A stretch of DNA of 64,000 bases from NCBI GenBank assembly GCA_016192455.1, contig JACPUC010000006.1, forward strand, positions 124,001 to 188,000, written 5' to 3'. Both the position numbers and the translations under genes were made by a program. Below the pieces are notes generated by a model. The model was not told the DNA's origin. It made no database searches and was given only the letters and a program-made list of their open reading frames with translations. This document shows, piece by piece, positions 18,783-27,080 of this stretch. Position 1 is the stretch's first letter; every line of letters starts with the position of its first letter. This DNA comes from Candidatus Tectimicrobiota bacterium. GTDB taxonomy: Bacteria; JACPUC01.

Positions 18783-18879
18783 CTTACGCTGCGGCGTCTG
18801 CTCCCCACCCTGGACCTTCCCACGCGCCGCCGCCAGCGGCAGGGTGGGAGAGGCAATCGCGTCGGCAAAGGGAATACCC

Positions 18880-20166
18880 ATGGAGGTTCTTTCCAAGCTC
18901 TTAGAGGCCCTCGTGGTGACGCTGCGCGAAGGCGTCGAGGCGGCGCTCGTCATCGGGATCGTGCTCGCCTACCTCGGCAAAACCCAGCAGCGCCACCTCG
19001 ATCGTTTCGTCTACCGCGGCTTGCTGGCCGCCGTTGGGGTGAGCTTCCTGACCGCTCTCTTGCTCTACAAACTCGGCCTGGATGCCGAAAACGAGCTCTT
19101 TGAGGGCATCTTCATGCTGCTCGCCGCGGCGCTGGTGGGGACCTTCCTCATCTGGATGTGGCGGACCAGCGGCACCCTGAAGCAGCGCCTGGAGGCCCGC
19201 CTTGGGCAGGTGACCGCGGCAGGATCGGGAGTCGGGATATTCTGCTTCACCTTCGTGATGGTGCTGCGGGAGGGCATTGAGACGGTGATGTTCCTCCTGG
19301 CGCTCTCCGCGAGCATCGGCGCCAACCCCTTCTACAATCTCCTGGGAGGCAGCCTCGGACTCCTGCTCGCCCTCATTTTCGGCATCCTCTTCGTGAAAGG
19401 GAGTGTGCGCGTCAATCTGAAGAGCTTCTTCGGCGCCACCAGCGTCGTCCTCGCACTGCTCCTCCTGAAGCTCGTGGCCAACGGCCTGCATGAGTTCTTC
19501 GAGGTCGGGGTGCTGCCCTCCACGCCATGGCTCCTTGCGGTGGTCGGATTCCTCACCAAGAAGAGCATCTCGGTCCTCATCCTCATCGCCTTGATCGCCA
19601 TCCCGGCCGCCGTGATGCTGCGCGATGGGCTGCGCAACCAGGCCGCCCTGCCCGATCCCTCCCTCTCGGAGGCGGAGCGGCGCAAGCTGCGCGCGGATGT
19701 CCGCCGCGCGAAACGCTGGACCGCCACCACGGCGGCGCTCGCTCTTGCCGTGAGCACACTGCTCGGCGTGTCGCTCGTGGCCGCGGCGCGCCGCGGTTTT
19801 GACCCGGCCCCGCAGGCCCTCGCCGCGAGCGCAACGATCCGCCTGCCGCTGGCGGAGGCGACGGCGCAGCCGATGCAGAAGTATGCCGTGGACCTCGACG
19901 GCGCCGCCGTCCGCTTCTTCACGGCGGTGAACGGCAAGGGTGGCGTTGCCGTCGCCTTCGACGCCTGCTCGATCTGTCCCGTCAAGGGATACTCCCATCA
20001 AGGCGATCATCTGGTCTGCAACAACTGCGGGGCGCCGATCGCCCTCCACAGCATCGGTGAGCAGGGCGGCTGCAACCCCATTCCCCTGTCCGCGGTGGTG
20101 ACCGAGGACGCCCTGGTGATTCGCGCGGCGGACCTGGCGGCGGAACGGGATCGCTTCCTGCGCTAA
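18880..20166 (+). CDS. FTR1-family iron permease fused to DUF2318 Fe-S-type domain
   Basis: A 428-residue fusion. The N-terminal part has seven or so transmembrane helices and both FTR1 REXXE iron-binding motifs, R16EGVE20 and R130EGIE134. After the last helix (about 287-303) a C-terminal extracytoplasmic DUF2318 domain carries Cys363, Cys366, Cys380, Cys383 and Cys398 (CSICPVKGY, CNNCGAPI). In epsilonproteobacterial P19-type clusters these two modules are separate genes next to the same pair of ABC permeases. ATG at 18880 is preferred over the GTG at 18844 because AAAGGG precedes it and homology begins there. It is the first gene of an apparent four-gene iron operon. Confidence 0.9.
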   Translation: MEVLSKLLEALVVTLREGVEAALVIGIVLAYLGKTQQRHLDRFVYRGLLAAVGVSFLTALLLYKLGLDAENELFEGIFMLLAAALVGTFLIWMWRTSGTLKQRLEARLGQVTAAGSGVGIFCFTFVMVLREGIETVMFLLALSASIGANPFYNLLGGSLGLLLALIFGILFVKGSVRVNLKSFFGATSVVLALLLLKLVANGLHEFFEVGVLPSTPWLLAVVGFLTKKSISVLILIALIAIPAAVMLRDGLRNQAALPDPSLSEAERRKLRADVRRAKRWTATTAALALAVSTLLGVSLVAAARRGFDPAPQALAASATIRLPLAEATAQPMQKYAVDLDGAAVRFFTAVNGKGGVAVAFDACSICPVKGYSHQGDHLVCNNCGAPIALHSIGEQGGCNPIPLSAVVTEDALVIRAADLAAERDRFLR

Positions 20167-20208
20167 CCCGGAGCAGTCAAACAGGCGTGGTCAGGAAAGG
20201 GGAGCTCG

Positions 20209-21594
20209 GTGCTCGGTCGTCTCCTCGTGAAGTCGCTCCTGAAGCAGCGCAGCCGGACGCTCCTCGTGCTGCTCTCCGCCGCCACGGCGGCCACGCTGAT
20301 CTCGGCGTTCCTCAGCCTTGCCTTGCAGCTCACGGAGAAGGTGGCGGCAGAGCTGCGCTCCTTCGGTGCCAACATCGTGCTGAGCCCGCGCGCCGAGCCG
20401 CTCGAGGTGGAGATCGGCGGTTTGAAGCACGTCGCCGCGGCGGAGGCGGCCTACCTCGACGCCGCCGACCTGCCGAAGATCAAGGGCATCTTCTGGCGGC
20501 ACAACATTGTCAGCTTCGCGCCGTTCCTCTCGGGCGCGGTGGAGGTGGAGGGGAGGCGGGTCCTCCTCGTTGGCACCTGGTTCCAGCGGCCGGTCGACGT
20601 GCCCGGTGGGGGGAGTCTGCTGATCCGCGGCGGCAGCCAGCGCCGGGCCGTCTCCGAGGAGGCCTTGCGGAAGGCGGCCATGACCGCCCCCAGCGAGGCG
20701 ACGACGTTTCGCGCCGGTGTGCGCACCCTGGCCCCCTGGTGGCAGGTGGAGGGGAGATGGCTCGGCAACGAGGAGGATGCCGTCCTCGTCGGCCGCCTCC
20801 TCAGCCAGCGACTCAATGTCGGCCCCGGCGGCACGCTGCGCCTCACCGCCGAGGGTCGAAGCATGAGCCTGCCGGTGCGCGGCATCGTCGCCACCGGCGG
20901 GCCGGAGGAAGAGCAGCTCTTCGTTCGCCTGGAACTCGCCCAGGCGATCCTGGGGCTCCCCGGCAAGGTGGAGAAGGTCCAGGTCAGCGCTCTGGTCAGC
21001 CCGGACAACGCGCTGGCGGGGCGCGCCGAGCGTATCGGCCCGGAGAAGCTCCCCCAGGAGGAGTACGAGAAGTGGTACTGCACGCCCTACCTCAGCTCCA
21101 TCATCCATCAGCTTGAGGAGGCGCTGCCGGCGGCGAAAGGGAAAGCGATCCGCCGGGTGAGCGAGGCGGAGGCGGGCTTCCTGGGCAAGATGCGGCTGAC
21201 GCTCCTCCTCATCGCCGGCATCGCCTTGGTGGTCGCCGCCCTCGGCGTCATGGCGACGCTCATGACAGCCATCTACGAGCGGCGCGAGGAGTTCGGGCTC
21301 ATGAAGGCGATCGGCGCCAACCGGTCGCAGGTGGGGCTGCTGCTCCTCCTCGAGAGCGGGCTGACGGGCCTGGCGGGCGGGGCGCTCGGTTATGCCGCGG
21401 GCCTCACCTTCACGCGGCTCCTCGCTGCCTCCGTCTTCTCCGCCGCGCCTGCCGCGCCGCCCTCCCTGGCGCTCCAGGGCCTCGTCCTCACCCTCACCCT
21501 CCTCCTCTCGGCGGGGGTGGCGCTCCTGGGGGCGTTGCTGCCGATGCGAGGCGCGATGCGGCTCGATCCGGTTCAGACCCTGCGAGGAGAGTAA
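20209..21594 (+). CDS. FtsX/MacB-type ABC transporter permease, first of pair
   Basis: A 461-residue permease of the MacB/LolC superfamily. It has an N-terminal helix (SRTLLVLLSAATAATLISAF), a large periplasmic MacB-type domain (about 40-300) and three C-terminal helices (LIAGIALVVAALGVMATLM, ESGLTGLAGGALGYAAG, LVLTLTLLLSAGVALLGALL). Such permeases are mechanotransducers moving or remodelling periplasmic partners rather than pumping solutes. GTG start with GGGGAG. In the analogous Campylobacter P19 iron locus, two FtsX-like permeases and an ATPase also follow ftr1, so a role in high-affinity iron uptake is likely. Confidence 0.85.
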   Translation: MLGRLLVKSLLKQRSRTLLVLLSAATAATLISAFLSLALQLTEKVAAELRSFGANIVLSPRAEPLEVEIGGLKHVAAAEAAYLDAADLPKIKGIFWRHNIVSFAPFLSGAVEVEGRRVLLVGTWFQRPVDVPGGGSLLIRGGSQRRAVSEEALRKAAMTAPSEATTFRAGVRTLAPWWQVEGRWLGNEEDAVLVGRLLSQRLNVGPGGTLRLTAEGRSMSLPVRGIVATGGPEEEQLFVRLELAQAILGLPGKVEKVQVSALVSPDNALAGRAERIGPEKLPQEEYEKWYCTPYLSSIIHQLEEALPAAKGKAIRRVSEAEAGFLGKMRLTLLLIAGIALVVAALGVMATLMTAIYERREEFGLMKAIGANRSQVGLLLLLESGLTGLAGGALGYAAGLTFTRLLAASVFSAAPAAPPSLALQGLVLTLTLLLSAGVALLGALLPMRGAMRLDPVQTLRGE

Positions 21595-21595
21595 G

Positions 21596-22711
21596 ATGCG
21601 CGGCATGCGCTGGATCATCCTCTGCGGCGCCCTGCGCCATCGCAAGGCGCGGGTCCTCCTCTCGGTGTCTGCCCTCACGCTCGGCGCCGCGCTCATCGTC
21701 ACCACGGTGAACCTGCGGCAAGGCATCCGCGGCAAGCTGGCCGCGGAGCTGCAGAACTACGGCGCCAACCTCCTCGTCACCCCGGCGCCCGGCGCCGCGC
21801 CGCAGCTCGCCGAGGCGCGCCTGGCGGTGCTTGAGGGGGAAGCGACGCGGGGTCGCCTGGTGGGGTACGCGCCGGTCCTCTACGTGAGAGCCAAGGCCGG
21901 CGGTCGCGACGTCGTCGTCGTCGGCACGGACGTCGCCGCCATGCAGCGCATTAGCCCCTGGTGGAAGGTGGCGGGGGCCTGGCCGCGGCGTCCCGACGAA
22001 GCGCTCGTCGGCGCCAACGCCGCGGCGAAGCTGGGACTGCGCGTCGGCGACAGATTTCGCGCGGCGCAGGGCGCAGAGGCGCTCGAGCTCGCCGTAGCCG
22101 GCATCCTGCAGACGGGGGACGCCGAGGAGCACCAGGTCTTCGTGGCGCTGCCGGGCGCCCAGCGTCTTGCCCAGCGCCCCGGGCAGATCACCTCGGTGCT
22201 CCTCCGCAGCCGCGCCGGGGAGGGTCTCGAGGCCCTTGCCGCGGCGCTCCAGGCGGCCTGGCCGGATGCCGTGGTGCGCACCCTGCGCCAGACCGCGCTG
22301 GCGGAAGCAGCGCTGCTCGGCAACCTCGAGCGCTTCCTCCTCGCGGTCAGCCTTCTCGTCCTCTTCGCCGCCGGACTCTGCGCCTTTGCGACGATGAACA
22401 CGGAAGCCCTGGAGCGCAAGGTCGAGATCGCACTCATGCGGGCCCTCGGAGCCGATGGGCGGGAAATCGGCTGGATCTTCACCTGCGAGGCCCTGGGGGT
22501 CGGCCTCCTGGCGGGGCTCCTCGGCTGCGTCCTTGGTATCCTCCTGGCGCTGGTTATCGGCATGAGCGTCTTTCATACCCTCGTCGTGCCGAGTTTCGTC
22601 AGCCTCCCCGCCGGACTCCTGGCGGGCCTGCTCGTGTCGCTCCTGGCAAGCCTGTCGGTTGTCCGCCGCGCGGCGAGCCTGCCCCCGGCGCTGGTACTGC
22701 GCGGCGAGTGA
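21596..22711 (+). CDS. FtsX/MacB-type ABC transporter permease, second of pair
   Basis: A 371-residue paralogue of the preceding gene, starting one base after its stop, so the two are tightly coupled. The layout is again one N-terminal helix, a periplasmic domain with GANLLVTPAPGAAPQL, and three C-terminal helices (FLLAVSLLVLFAAGLCAFATM; EALGVGLLAGLLGCVLGILLA; LLAGLLVSLLASLSVV). ALERKVEIALMRALGADGREI is the cytoplasmic coupling region contacting the ATPase. It presumably forms a heterodimer with the first permease. Confidence 0.87.
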   Translation: MRGMRWIILCGALRHRKARVLLSVSALTLGAALIVTTVNLRQGIRGKLAAELQNYGANLLVTPAPGAAPQLAEARLAVLEGEATRGRLVGYAPVLYVRAKAGGRDVVVVGTDVAAMQRISPWWKVAGAWPRRPDEALVGANAAAKLGLRVGDRFRAAQGAEALELAVAGILQTGDAEEHQVFVALPGAQRLAQRPGQITSVLLRSRAGEGLEALAAALQAAWPDAVVRTLRQTALAEAALLGNLERFLLAVSLLVLFAAGLCAFATMNTEALERKVEIALMRALGADGREIGWIFTCEALGVGLLAGLLGCVLGILLALVIGMSVFHTLVVPSFVSLPAGLLAGLLVSLLASLSVVRRAASLPPALVLRGE

Positions 22712-22778
22712 GCGCTACCACGTCGACAAGGGGACACGTCACCCCGATGCCGCTTCACTCTCGCTCGAGGGATTGATC

Positions 22779-23519
22779 ATGGCGCCCTTGATTCACCTGC
22801 ATGAGTTGACGAAGGACTACCCGAACGGCGTGCGCTCCCTCGATCGCATCAGCGTGGAGATCGAACGGGGCGAGTGGGTTGCCGTGATGGGAGCCTCAGG
22901 CTCGGGGAAGACCACCCTCCTGAACATGATCGCCGCCCTCGACCGGCCCACCGCGGGCTCGCTCCGGATCGACGGCATCGACCTCGTCAGTCTTGGAGAG
23001 GAGGATCGCACGCGTTTCCGGCGCGAGAAGGTGGGCCTCGTCTTCCAGCAGTTCTACCTCATCCCTTACCTGAGCGCCGTCGAGAACGTCATGCTGGCGC
23101 AGTACTTCCACAGCATGGCCGACCGCGACGAAGCCGCCCGGGCGCTCCATCAGGTGGGGCTGGGAGAGCGGCTCCACCACCTGCCGGCGCAGCTCTCCGG
23201 TGGTGAGCAGCAGCGCGTCTGCCTGGCGCGGGCGCTGATCAACGACCCCGCCATCATCCTCGCCGACGAGCCGACGGGGAATCTCGACGCGCAGAACGAG
23301 GTGCTGGTGATGGAGCTCTTTCAGGCCCTGCACGCCGCCGGCCACACCCTCCTCATCGTCACCCACGATGCGCACATCGGCGCCCGGGCGGACCGCATCG
23401 TCCAGCTCGAACACGGGCGCGTCGTTCCCGCCGGAGCAGAGCCTGCCGCTCCTCTGATGGGGAATGGCGACGCCGGGGCCGCCCGCCGACAGGTGGCCTG
23501 GACGCCGGGCGGGGCCTGA
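22779..23519 (+). CDS. ABC transporter ATPase, LolD/MacB type
   Basis: A 246-residue ATPase. Walker A is at 38-45 (GASGSGKT), the Q-loop is [13 protein letters not shown], the signature is LSGGEQQR and Walker B is [12 protein letters not shown], followed by a switch His (VTHD). This is the LolD/MacB/FtsE group that pairs with FtsX-type permeases, consistent with the two preceding genes. The unit ends about 80 bases before the next promoter. The last 30 residues are non-conserved. Confidence 0.93.
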   Translation: MAPLIHLHELTKDYPNGVRSLDRISVEIERGEWVAVMGASGSGKTTLLNMIAALDRPTAGSLRIDGIDLVSLGEEDRTRFRREKVGLVFQQFYLIPYLSAVENVMLAQYFHSMADRDEAARALHQVGLGERLHHLPAQLSGGEQQRVCLARALINDPAIILADEPTGNLDAQNEVLVMELFQALHAAGHTLLIVTHDAHIGARADRIVQLEHGRVVPAGAEPAAPLMGNGDAGAARRQVAWTPGGA

Positions 23520-23602
23520 GGGGGAGGTCGCCCCTCGCGCCGGCGCGGCGCCGACTCCCGGCCGTGACGGTGGTCGGGCCGGGCCTGTCACGCAGACGCT
23601 GC

Positions 23603-23631
23603 TTGACAGGAGGGGGGAGGGCGCCTATATT
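23603..23631 (+). promoter_or_regulatory. Consensus sigma70-type promoter for the apbE unit
   Basis: TTGACA (23603-23608), a 17-base spacer and TATATT (23626-23631) form a near-perfect housekeeping promoter. Its strength in a GC-rich genome implies it needs repression. A Fur-like box begins immediately downstream. Confidence 0.75.
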
Positions 23632-23639
23632 TTGAGATT

Positions 23640-23654
23640 GAAACTCATTCTCAT
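23640..23654 (+). promoter_or_regulatory. Fur-like box overlapping the apbE transcription start
   Basis: TGAAACTCATTCTCA matches the 7-1-7 Fur motif at 11 of 14 arm positions. Together with TTGAGAT just upstream it forms an extended repeat array from 23632. The sequence CTCATTCTCA resembles the site before ftr1. It would cover the start region of the promoter, as Fur repressor sites normally do. Confidence 0.6.
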
Positions 23655-23686
23655 TTATCCTAACGACGTTGCAGGTCGATCGCCGC

Positions 23687-24778
23687 ATGCTCTCCCGACG
23701 CCGCTTTCTCCGTAGCACCCTGGGCGCCCTTGCCGGACTGCTCGTCCTCCAGCGTCCCGCTCATACCTCAGCGCTGCGGCGCTACCGCGCCCTGCCCATG
23801 CTCGGCACGCTCGTCGAGGTGAGCATCTCGGCGTCGCCGGAGACCGCCGCCCCACCGCCGCGCCAGGCCGTCTCGCCCAGCGAGGCATGCTTCCGCACCG
23901 CGTTCGCCGCCGTGCGGCAGGTCGACCACCGCATGAGCGTCTTCCAGGCCGCCAGCGACGTGAGCCGGGTCAACGCCGCCGCCGGCTCCGGCGCCGTGCC
24001 GATTGGCGCCGACACCGCCCTTGTCCTCACGACGGCGGGGCACATCGCCAGGCAGAGCGGCGGCGCCCTCGATGTCACGCTGGGCCGCCTGAGCGCCTGG
24101 CAGCGCCGCAGCGGAGCGTTCGTCCTGCCCCATCGCCTCATTGATGCCGCGCTTGCGGCTGGAGGCATGGCTGCCCTGCACCTCGGGGCCGGAGGCAGGC
24201 TCGCCCGGCTCGCCACGCCGCAGGCGCAGCTCGATCTCGGCGCGATCGCCAAGGGCTACGCGGTGGATGCGGCACTCACGGCGCTGCGGCGGGATAGGGA
24301 TGTGACAGCGGCGCTGGTCAACGCGGGAGGCGATCTCCGGGCCTGGGGAGAACCGCCGGGCGCGGCCGCCTGGCGGATCGGCGTGCGGCACCCGCTGGAG
24401 CCGCGCCGCCTGCTCCTCGTCCTCCTTCTCGAGGAAGGCGCGGTGGCCACCTCCGGGAACGACCTCGAGGGCTACGGGGAGGGGCAGGCTCGCGCCGCGT
24501 CGGGCCTGGTGCTCGATCCCCGCAGCGGCGCCGCGACGCCGCGGGATCTCACCGCCACGGTGCTCGCCGGCTCCGCCATGGAGGCCGATGCGCACGCCAC
24601 GGCGGCGCTGGTCCTCGGCCCCGAGGAGGGCCTCCCCTACCTTGCCAGGGTGGGGGCGGAAGGGCTCTTCGCGCGCGGCGTCGAGCGCAAGTCCGGCCCG
24701 CGCCTCCTGGTGCTCTGCGGGGAGCGCACCCGGAGCCGCATCGTGTGGCTGGCGGAGGAGGCGGAGATCGTCTCGTAA
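23687..24778 (+). CDS. apbE: ApbE-type FAD:protein FMN transferase, Tat-exported
   Basis: ApbE covalently attaches FMN from FAD to a Thr/Ser of target proteins outside the cytoplasmic membrane. The 363-residue protein begins with a twin-arginine signal (SRRRFLRSTLGALAGLLVL). Family landmarks are LPMLGTLVEVSI near the N-terminus, LDLGAIAKGYAVDAAL for FAD binding, VNAGGDLRAWG, and ATVLAGSAMEADAHATAALV near the metal site. The likely substrate is the FMN-binding protein encoded two genes downstream. ATG at 23687 is chosen over TTG at 23669 because the Tat motif starts there. Confidence 0.93.
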   Translation: MLSRRRFLRSTLGALAGLLVLQRPAHTSALRRYRALPMLGTLVEVSISASPETAAPPPRQAVSPSEACFRTAFAAVRQVDHRMSVFQAASDVSRVNAAAGSGAVPIGADTALVLTTAGHIARQSGGALDVTLGRLSAWQRRSGAFVLPHRLIDAALAAGGMAALHLGAGGRLARLATPQAQLDLGAIAKGYAVDAALTALRRDRDVTAALVNAGGDLRAWGEPPGAAAWRIGVRHPLEPRRLLLVLLLEEGAVATSGNDLEGYGEGQARAASGLVLDPRSGAATPRDLTATVLAGSAMEADAHATAALVLGPEEGLPYLARVGAEGLFARGVERKSGPRLLVLCGERTRSRIVWLAEEAEIVS

Positions 24779-25019
24779 GGAAGGTCAGCGCCCCGCCGGC
24801 CGAGCCTGCGGGGCGCCACCACGAGCAGCATGCCAGGGGACAACGGGGACGCGGCTGGCCAGAGCACGACCCCCGTCGCCCCTGGGGGTGGTTCCGACTG
24901 CAGAGCTCCCATGGAGTGCAGCAACGGAACCCCTGCGTGTTCCTCTCGATCTCTCTACCACAGGGGTGAAGAGAGGTAAACCTTGCGCGCCATGCTCTCC
25001 TGTCTTGTTCCTTGCTGGC

Positions 25020-26462
25020 ATGGAGGTGTCGAAGGTGCATCCTCTCTCCGACCGAGTGCATCGTCTCAGAGTCGGCATGTGGTGGGCGGCGTTCCTGGGC
25101 GCGTGGTTTCTGCTGCTCCTGGCGCTGGCGGACGTCACGGCGCAGGAGCGCCCGGCGGCCGGCGGCGCTTCGCCCGCGGAGGTCCGCATGCAGCAGCTTG
25201 AAGCGGAGATGCGGGCCCTGACGAAGGAGCTCGCCGCCATGCGCGAGCAGTTCAAAGGCGACGGGCGGCTGGCCGAGGTGGATCGCAAGATCGAGGTGCT
25301 GGCCGGTGAGCTGGAGAGCCTGCGCACCCAGCTCACCGTGCCGGCGAAGAAGGAGCTGAAGAGCCAGTTCGGCCTGGGGCCGGCGGCCTCGTCGGTCTAC
25401 CAGCTCACCCAGGGGCTCTCCATCGGCGGCTACGGCGAGGCGAGCTACCGCAGCTTCTTCGATCCCGACGATCCCCCTGCCAAGGTGGACTTGACGCGGG
25501 CAGTCCTCTACTTCGGTTACAAATTCTCCGACCGTATCGTCTTCAACTCTGAGATCGAGTTCGAGCATGCCACCACGGGTTCGACGGTGAGCGCCGGGAG
25601 CGGCGAGGCCTCCGTAGAGTTCGCGGCGCTGGACTTCTTCCTGAGGCCGGAGATCAACGCGCGCGCCGGTCTGCTCCTCGTTCCCATGGGGTTCCTCAAT
25701 GAGACGCACGAGCCGCCGTTCTACCATGGCGTGCAGCGGCCCGAGGTGGAGCGCCAGATCATCCCCTCCACCTGGCGCGAGAACGGCTTCGGCATCTTCG
25801 GCAATCTCGGCGACAAGGTGAGCTATCGCACCTACCTCATCAACAGCGTGAACGCCAAGGGATTCCGCGCCTCCGACTTGCGCAACGTCCGGCAGAAAGG
25901 GAACGAGGCGCTGGCCGAAGACTTCGCCTGGGTCGGGCGCCTCGACGTGAAACCGATCCCGGAGCTCCTCCTTGGCGGCTCCTTCTTCCTGGGCGATACC
26001 GGCCAGGACCAGACGTTCGCCGGACGCAAGGTGGACGCCTTCACCGCGCTCGGCTCGCTGCACGCCCAGCTTCGCTATCGTGGAATGGAGCTGCGGGGCC
26101 TAGGGGTGTGGGGGTCCATCGACGACGCCGAGGCGCTGAGCGCCGATCCGGCCATTCGCGGCCCCATCAGCGAGGAGGTCTGGGGCGCCTACGGCGAGAT
26201 CGCCTACGACCTCATGCGCCTCATCAAGCCCGAGTCGCAGCAGTCGCTCACGCCCTTCTATCGCTTCGAGCGCTGGAACACCCAGGATGACGTGCCGCGC
26301 GGCTTCGTCGCCGACCTGCGGCGCGATGTCACCCTCAACACCTTGGGCCTCGACTACAAGCCCCACCCGAACGTGGTCTTGAAGAGCGAGTTCCGCTTCT
26401 TCGAGCAGGAGCGGGGCGAACGGTCCGACGAGTTTGCCTTAGGCATCGGCTATGTCTTTTGA
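25020..26462 (+). CDS. Outer-membrane porin-like beta-barrel with N-terminal coiled coil
   Basis: A 480-residue secreted protein. After a hydrophobic signal (WWAAFLGAWFLLLLALADV, cleavage near AQ-ER) comes a heptad-rich coiled coil (MQQLEAEMRALTKELAAMRE). Then a barrel with alternating patterns begins at LSIGGYGEASYRSF and ends in GIGYVF, a terminal aromatic typical of outer-membrane barrels. It resembles phosphate-selective/porin O-type proteins by pattern, with no TonB box or plug. The alternative start ATG 25077 would give a tighter signal peptide. Its position in the apbE unit suggests passage of iron or an iron-bearing small molecule across the outer membrane. Confidence 0.75.
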   Translation: MEVSKVHPLSDRVHRLRVGMWWAAFLGAWFLLLLALADVTAQERPAAGGASPAEVRMQQLEAEMRALTKELAAMREQFKGDGRLAEVDRKIEVLAGELESLRTQLTVPAKKELKSQFGLGPAASSVYQLTQGLSIGGYGEASYRSFFDPDDPPAKVDLTRAVLYFGYKFSDRIVFNSEIEFEHATTGSTVSAGSGEASVEFAALDFFLRPEINARAGLLLVPMGFLNETHEPPFYHGVQRPEVERQIIPSTWRENGFGIFGNLGDKVSYRTYLINSVNAKGFRASDLRNVRQKGNEALAEDFAWVGRLDVKPIPELLLGGSFFLGDTGQDQTFAGRKVDAFTALGSLHAQLRYRGMELRGLGVWGSIDDAEALSADPAIRGPISEEVWGAYGEIAYDLMRLIKPESQQSLTPFYRFERWNTQDDVPRGFVADLRRDVTLNTLGLDYKPHPNVVLKSEFRFFEQERGERSDEFALGIGYVF

Positions 26463-27079
26463 TGAAGGAACGGCTTTCGATGCGGCAACGCTTCGTGGTG
26501 GGTCGTAGCGGCTGGGGCCGCGGCGCGGGTCTCGGGTTCGCGGCGCTCTGCCTCGGCTTCTGGAGTCTTGGCCTCTGGGGCTGGGGAGGTCCGGCCGCGC
26601 AGGCGCGGGTCTTCTTCAGCATCGAGGAGGGGCTGCAGCAAGCCTTTCCCGAGGCGACACGCTTCAGCAGCCGCACCTTCATCCCCACGCCGGAGCAGCA
26701 GGCCGCCCTGGAGAAACGCGCCGCGGCGGCCTTCTCGCGCCAGCTCCTGAAGGTCTGGATGGCGCACGCCGGGGAGCGGCTCCTCGGCTACGCCAGCATT
26801 GACATCCACACCGTGCGCACGCTCCCCGAAGCGGTTCTCATTGCGCTCACGCCGCAGGGGAGCGTGCGCACCGTCATCATTCTGGCGTTCCATGAGCCGT
26901 CCGAGTACCAGCCGCCGGGGCGGTGGCTCGAACTCTTCCAGGAGAAGCGTCTTGCCCCCACCCTGGCGTTCGGGCGGGATATCGCCGGCATCACCGGCTC
27001 GACGTTGAGCTCCCGCGCCATCACGAGTTCGGTGCGCCGGGCGCTCGCTGTGTACGAGGTTTTTCTGCGAGGATCGTAA
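26462..27079 (+). CDS. FMN-binding-domain protein, probable ApbE substrate
   Basis: A 205-residue exported protein, with a signal-like hydrophobic stretch at about 22-47. It has one FMN_bind domain resembling NqrC/RnfG. The flavinylation-type motif is GSTLSS at 179-184, placing the acceptor at Thr181. The preceding core (HTVRTLPEAVLIALTPQG...VIILAFHEPSEYQPP) fits the domain. The start codon overlaps the porin stop (TGATG). Next door is an apbE gene, so covalent FMN attachment is highly probable. The domain is not fused to heme or Fe-S modules, so electrons would have to come from another protein, plausibly the membrane protein that follows. Confidence 0.85.
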   Translation: MKERLSMRQRFVVGRSGWGRGAGLGFAALCLGFWSLGLWGWGGPAAQARVFFSIEEGLQQAFPEATRFSSRTFIPTPEQQAALEKRAAAAFSRQLLKVWMAHAGERLLGYASIDIHTVRTLPEAVLIALTPQGSVRTVIILAFHEPSEYQPPGRWLELFQEKRLAPTLAFGRDIAGITGSTLSSRAITSSVRRALAVYEVFLRGS

Positions 27080-27080
27080 C

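Larger units (their letters stand above)
18001..18879. other. Long divergent intergenic region between Rieske/tldD and ftr1 units
   Basis: This 879-base gap has no supportable gene. The first 700 bases are GC-rich and hold only short overlapping open frames without homology. The last 160 bases are less GC-rich and contain the FNR-like and Fur-like sites described separately. It probably holds both divergent promoters. Confidence 0.6.

Noticed and set aside
24779-25019. Small gene or regulatory RNA between apbE and porin
   Set aside because: Weak CTCTC/GAGAG complementarity only; no start with a ribosome site and homology.
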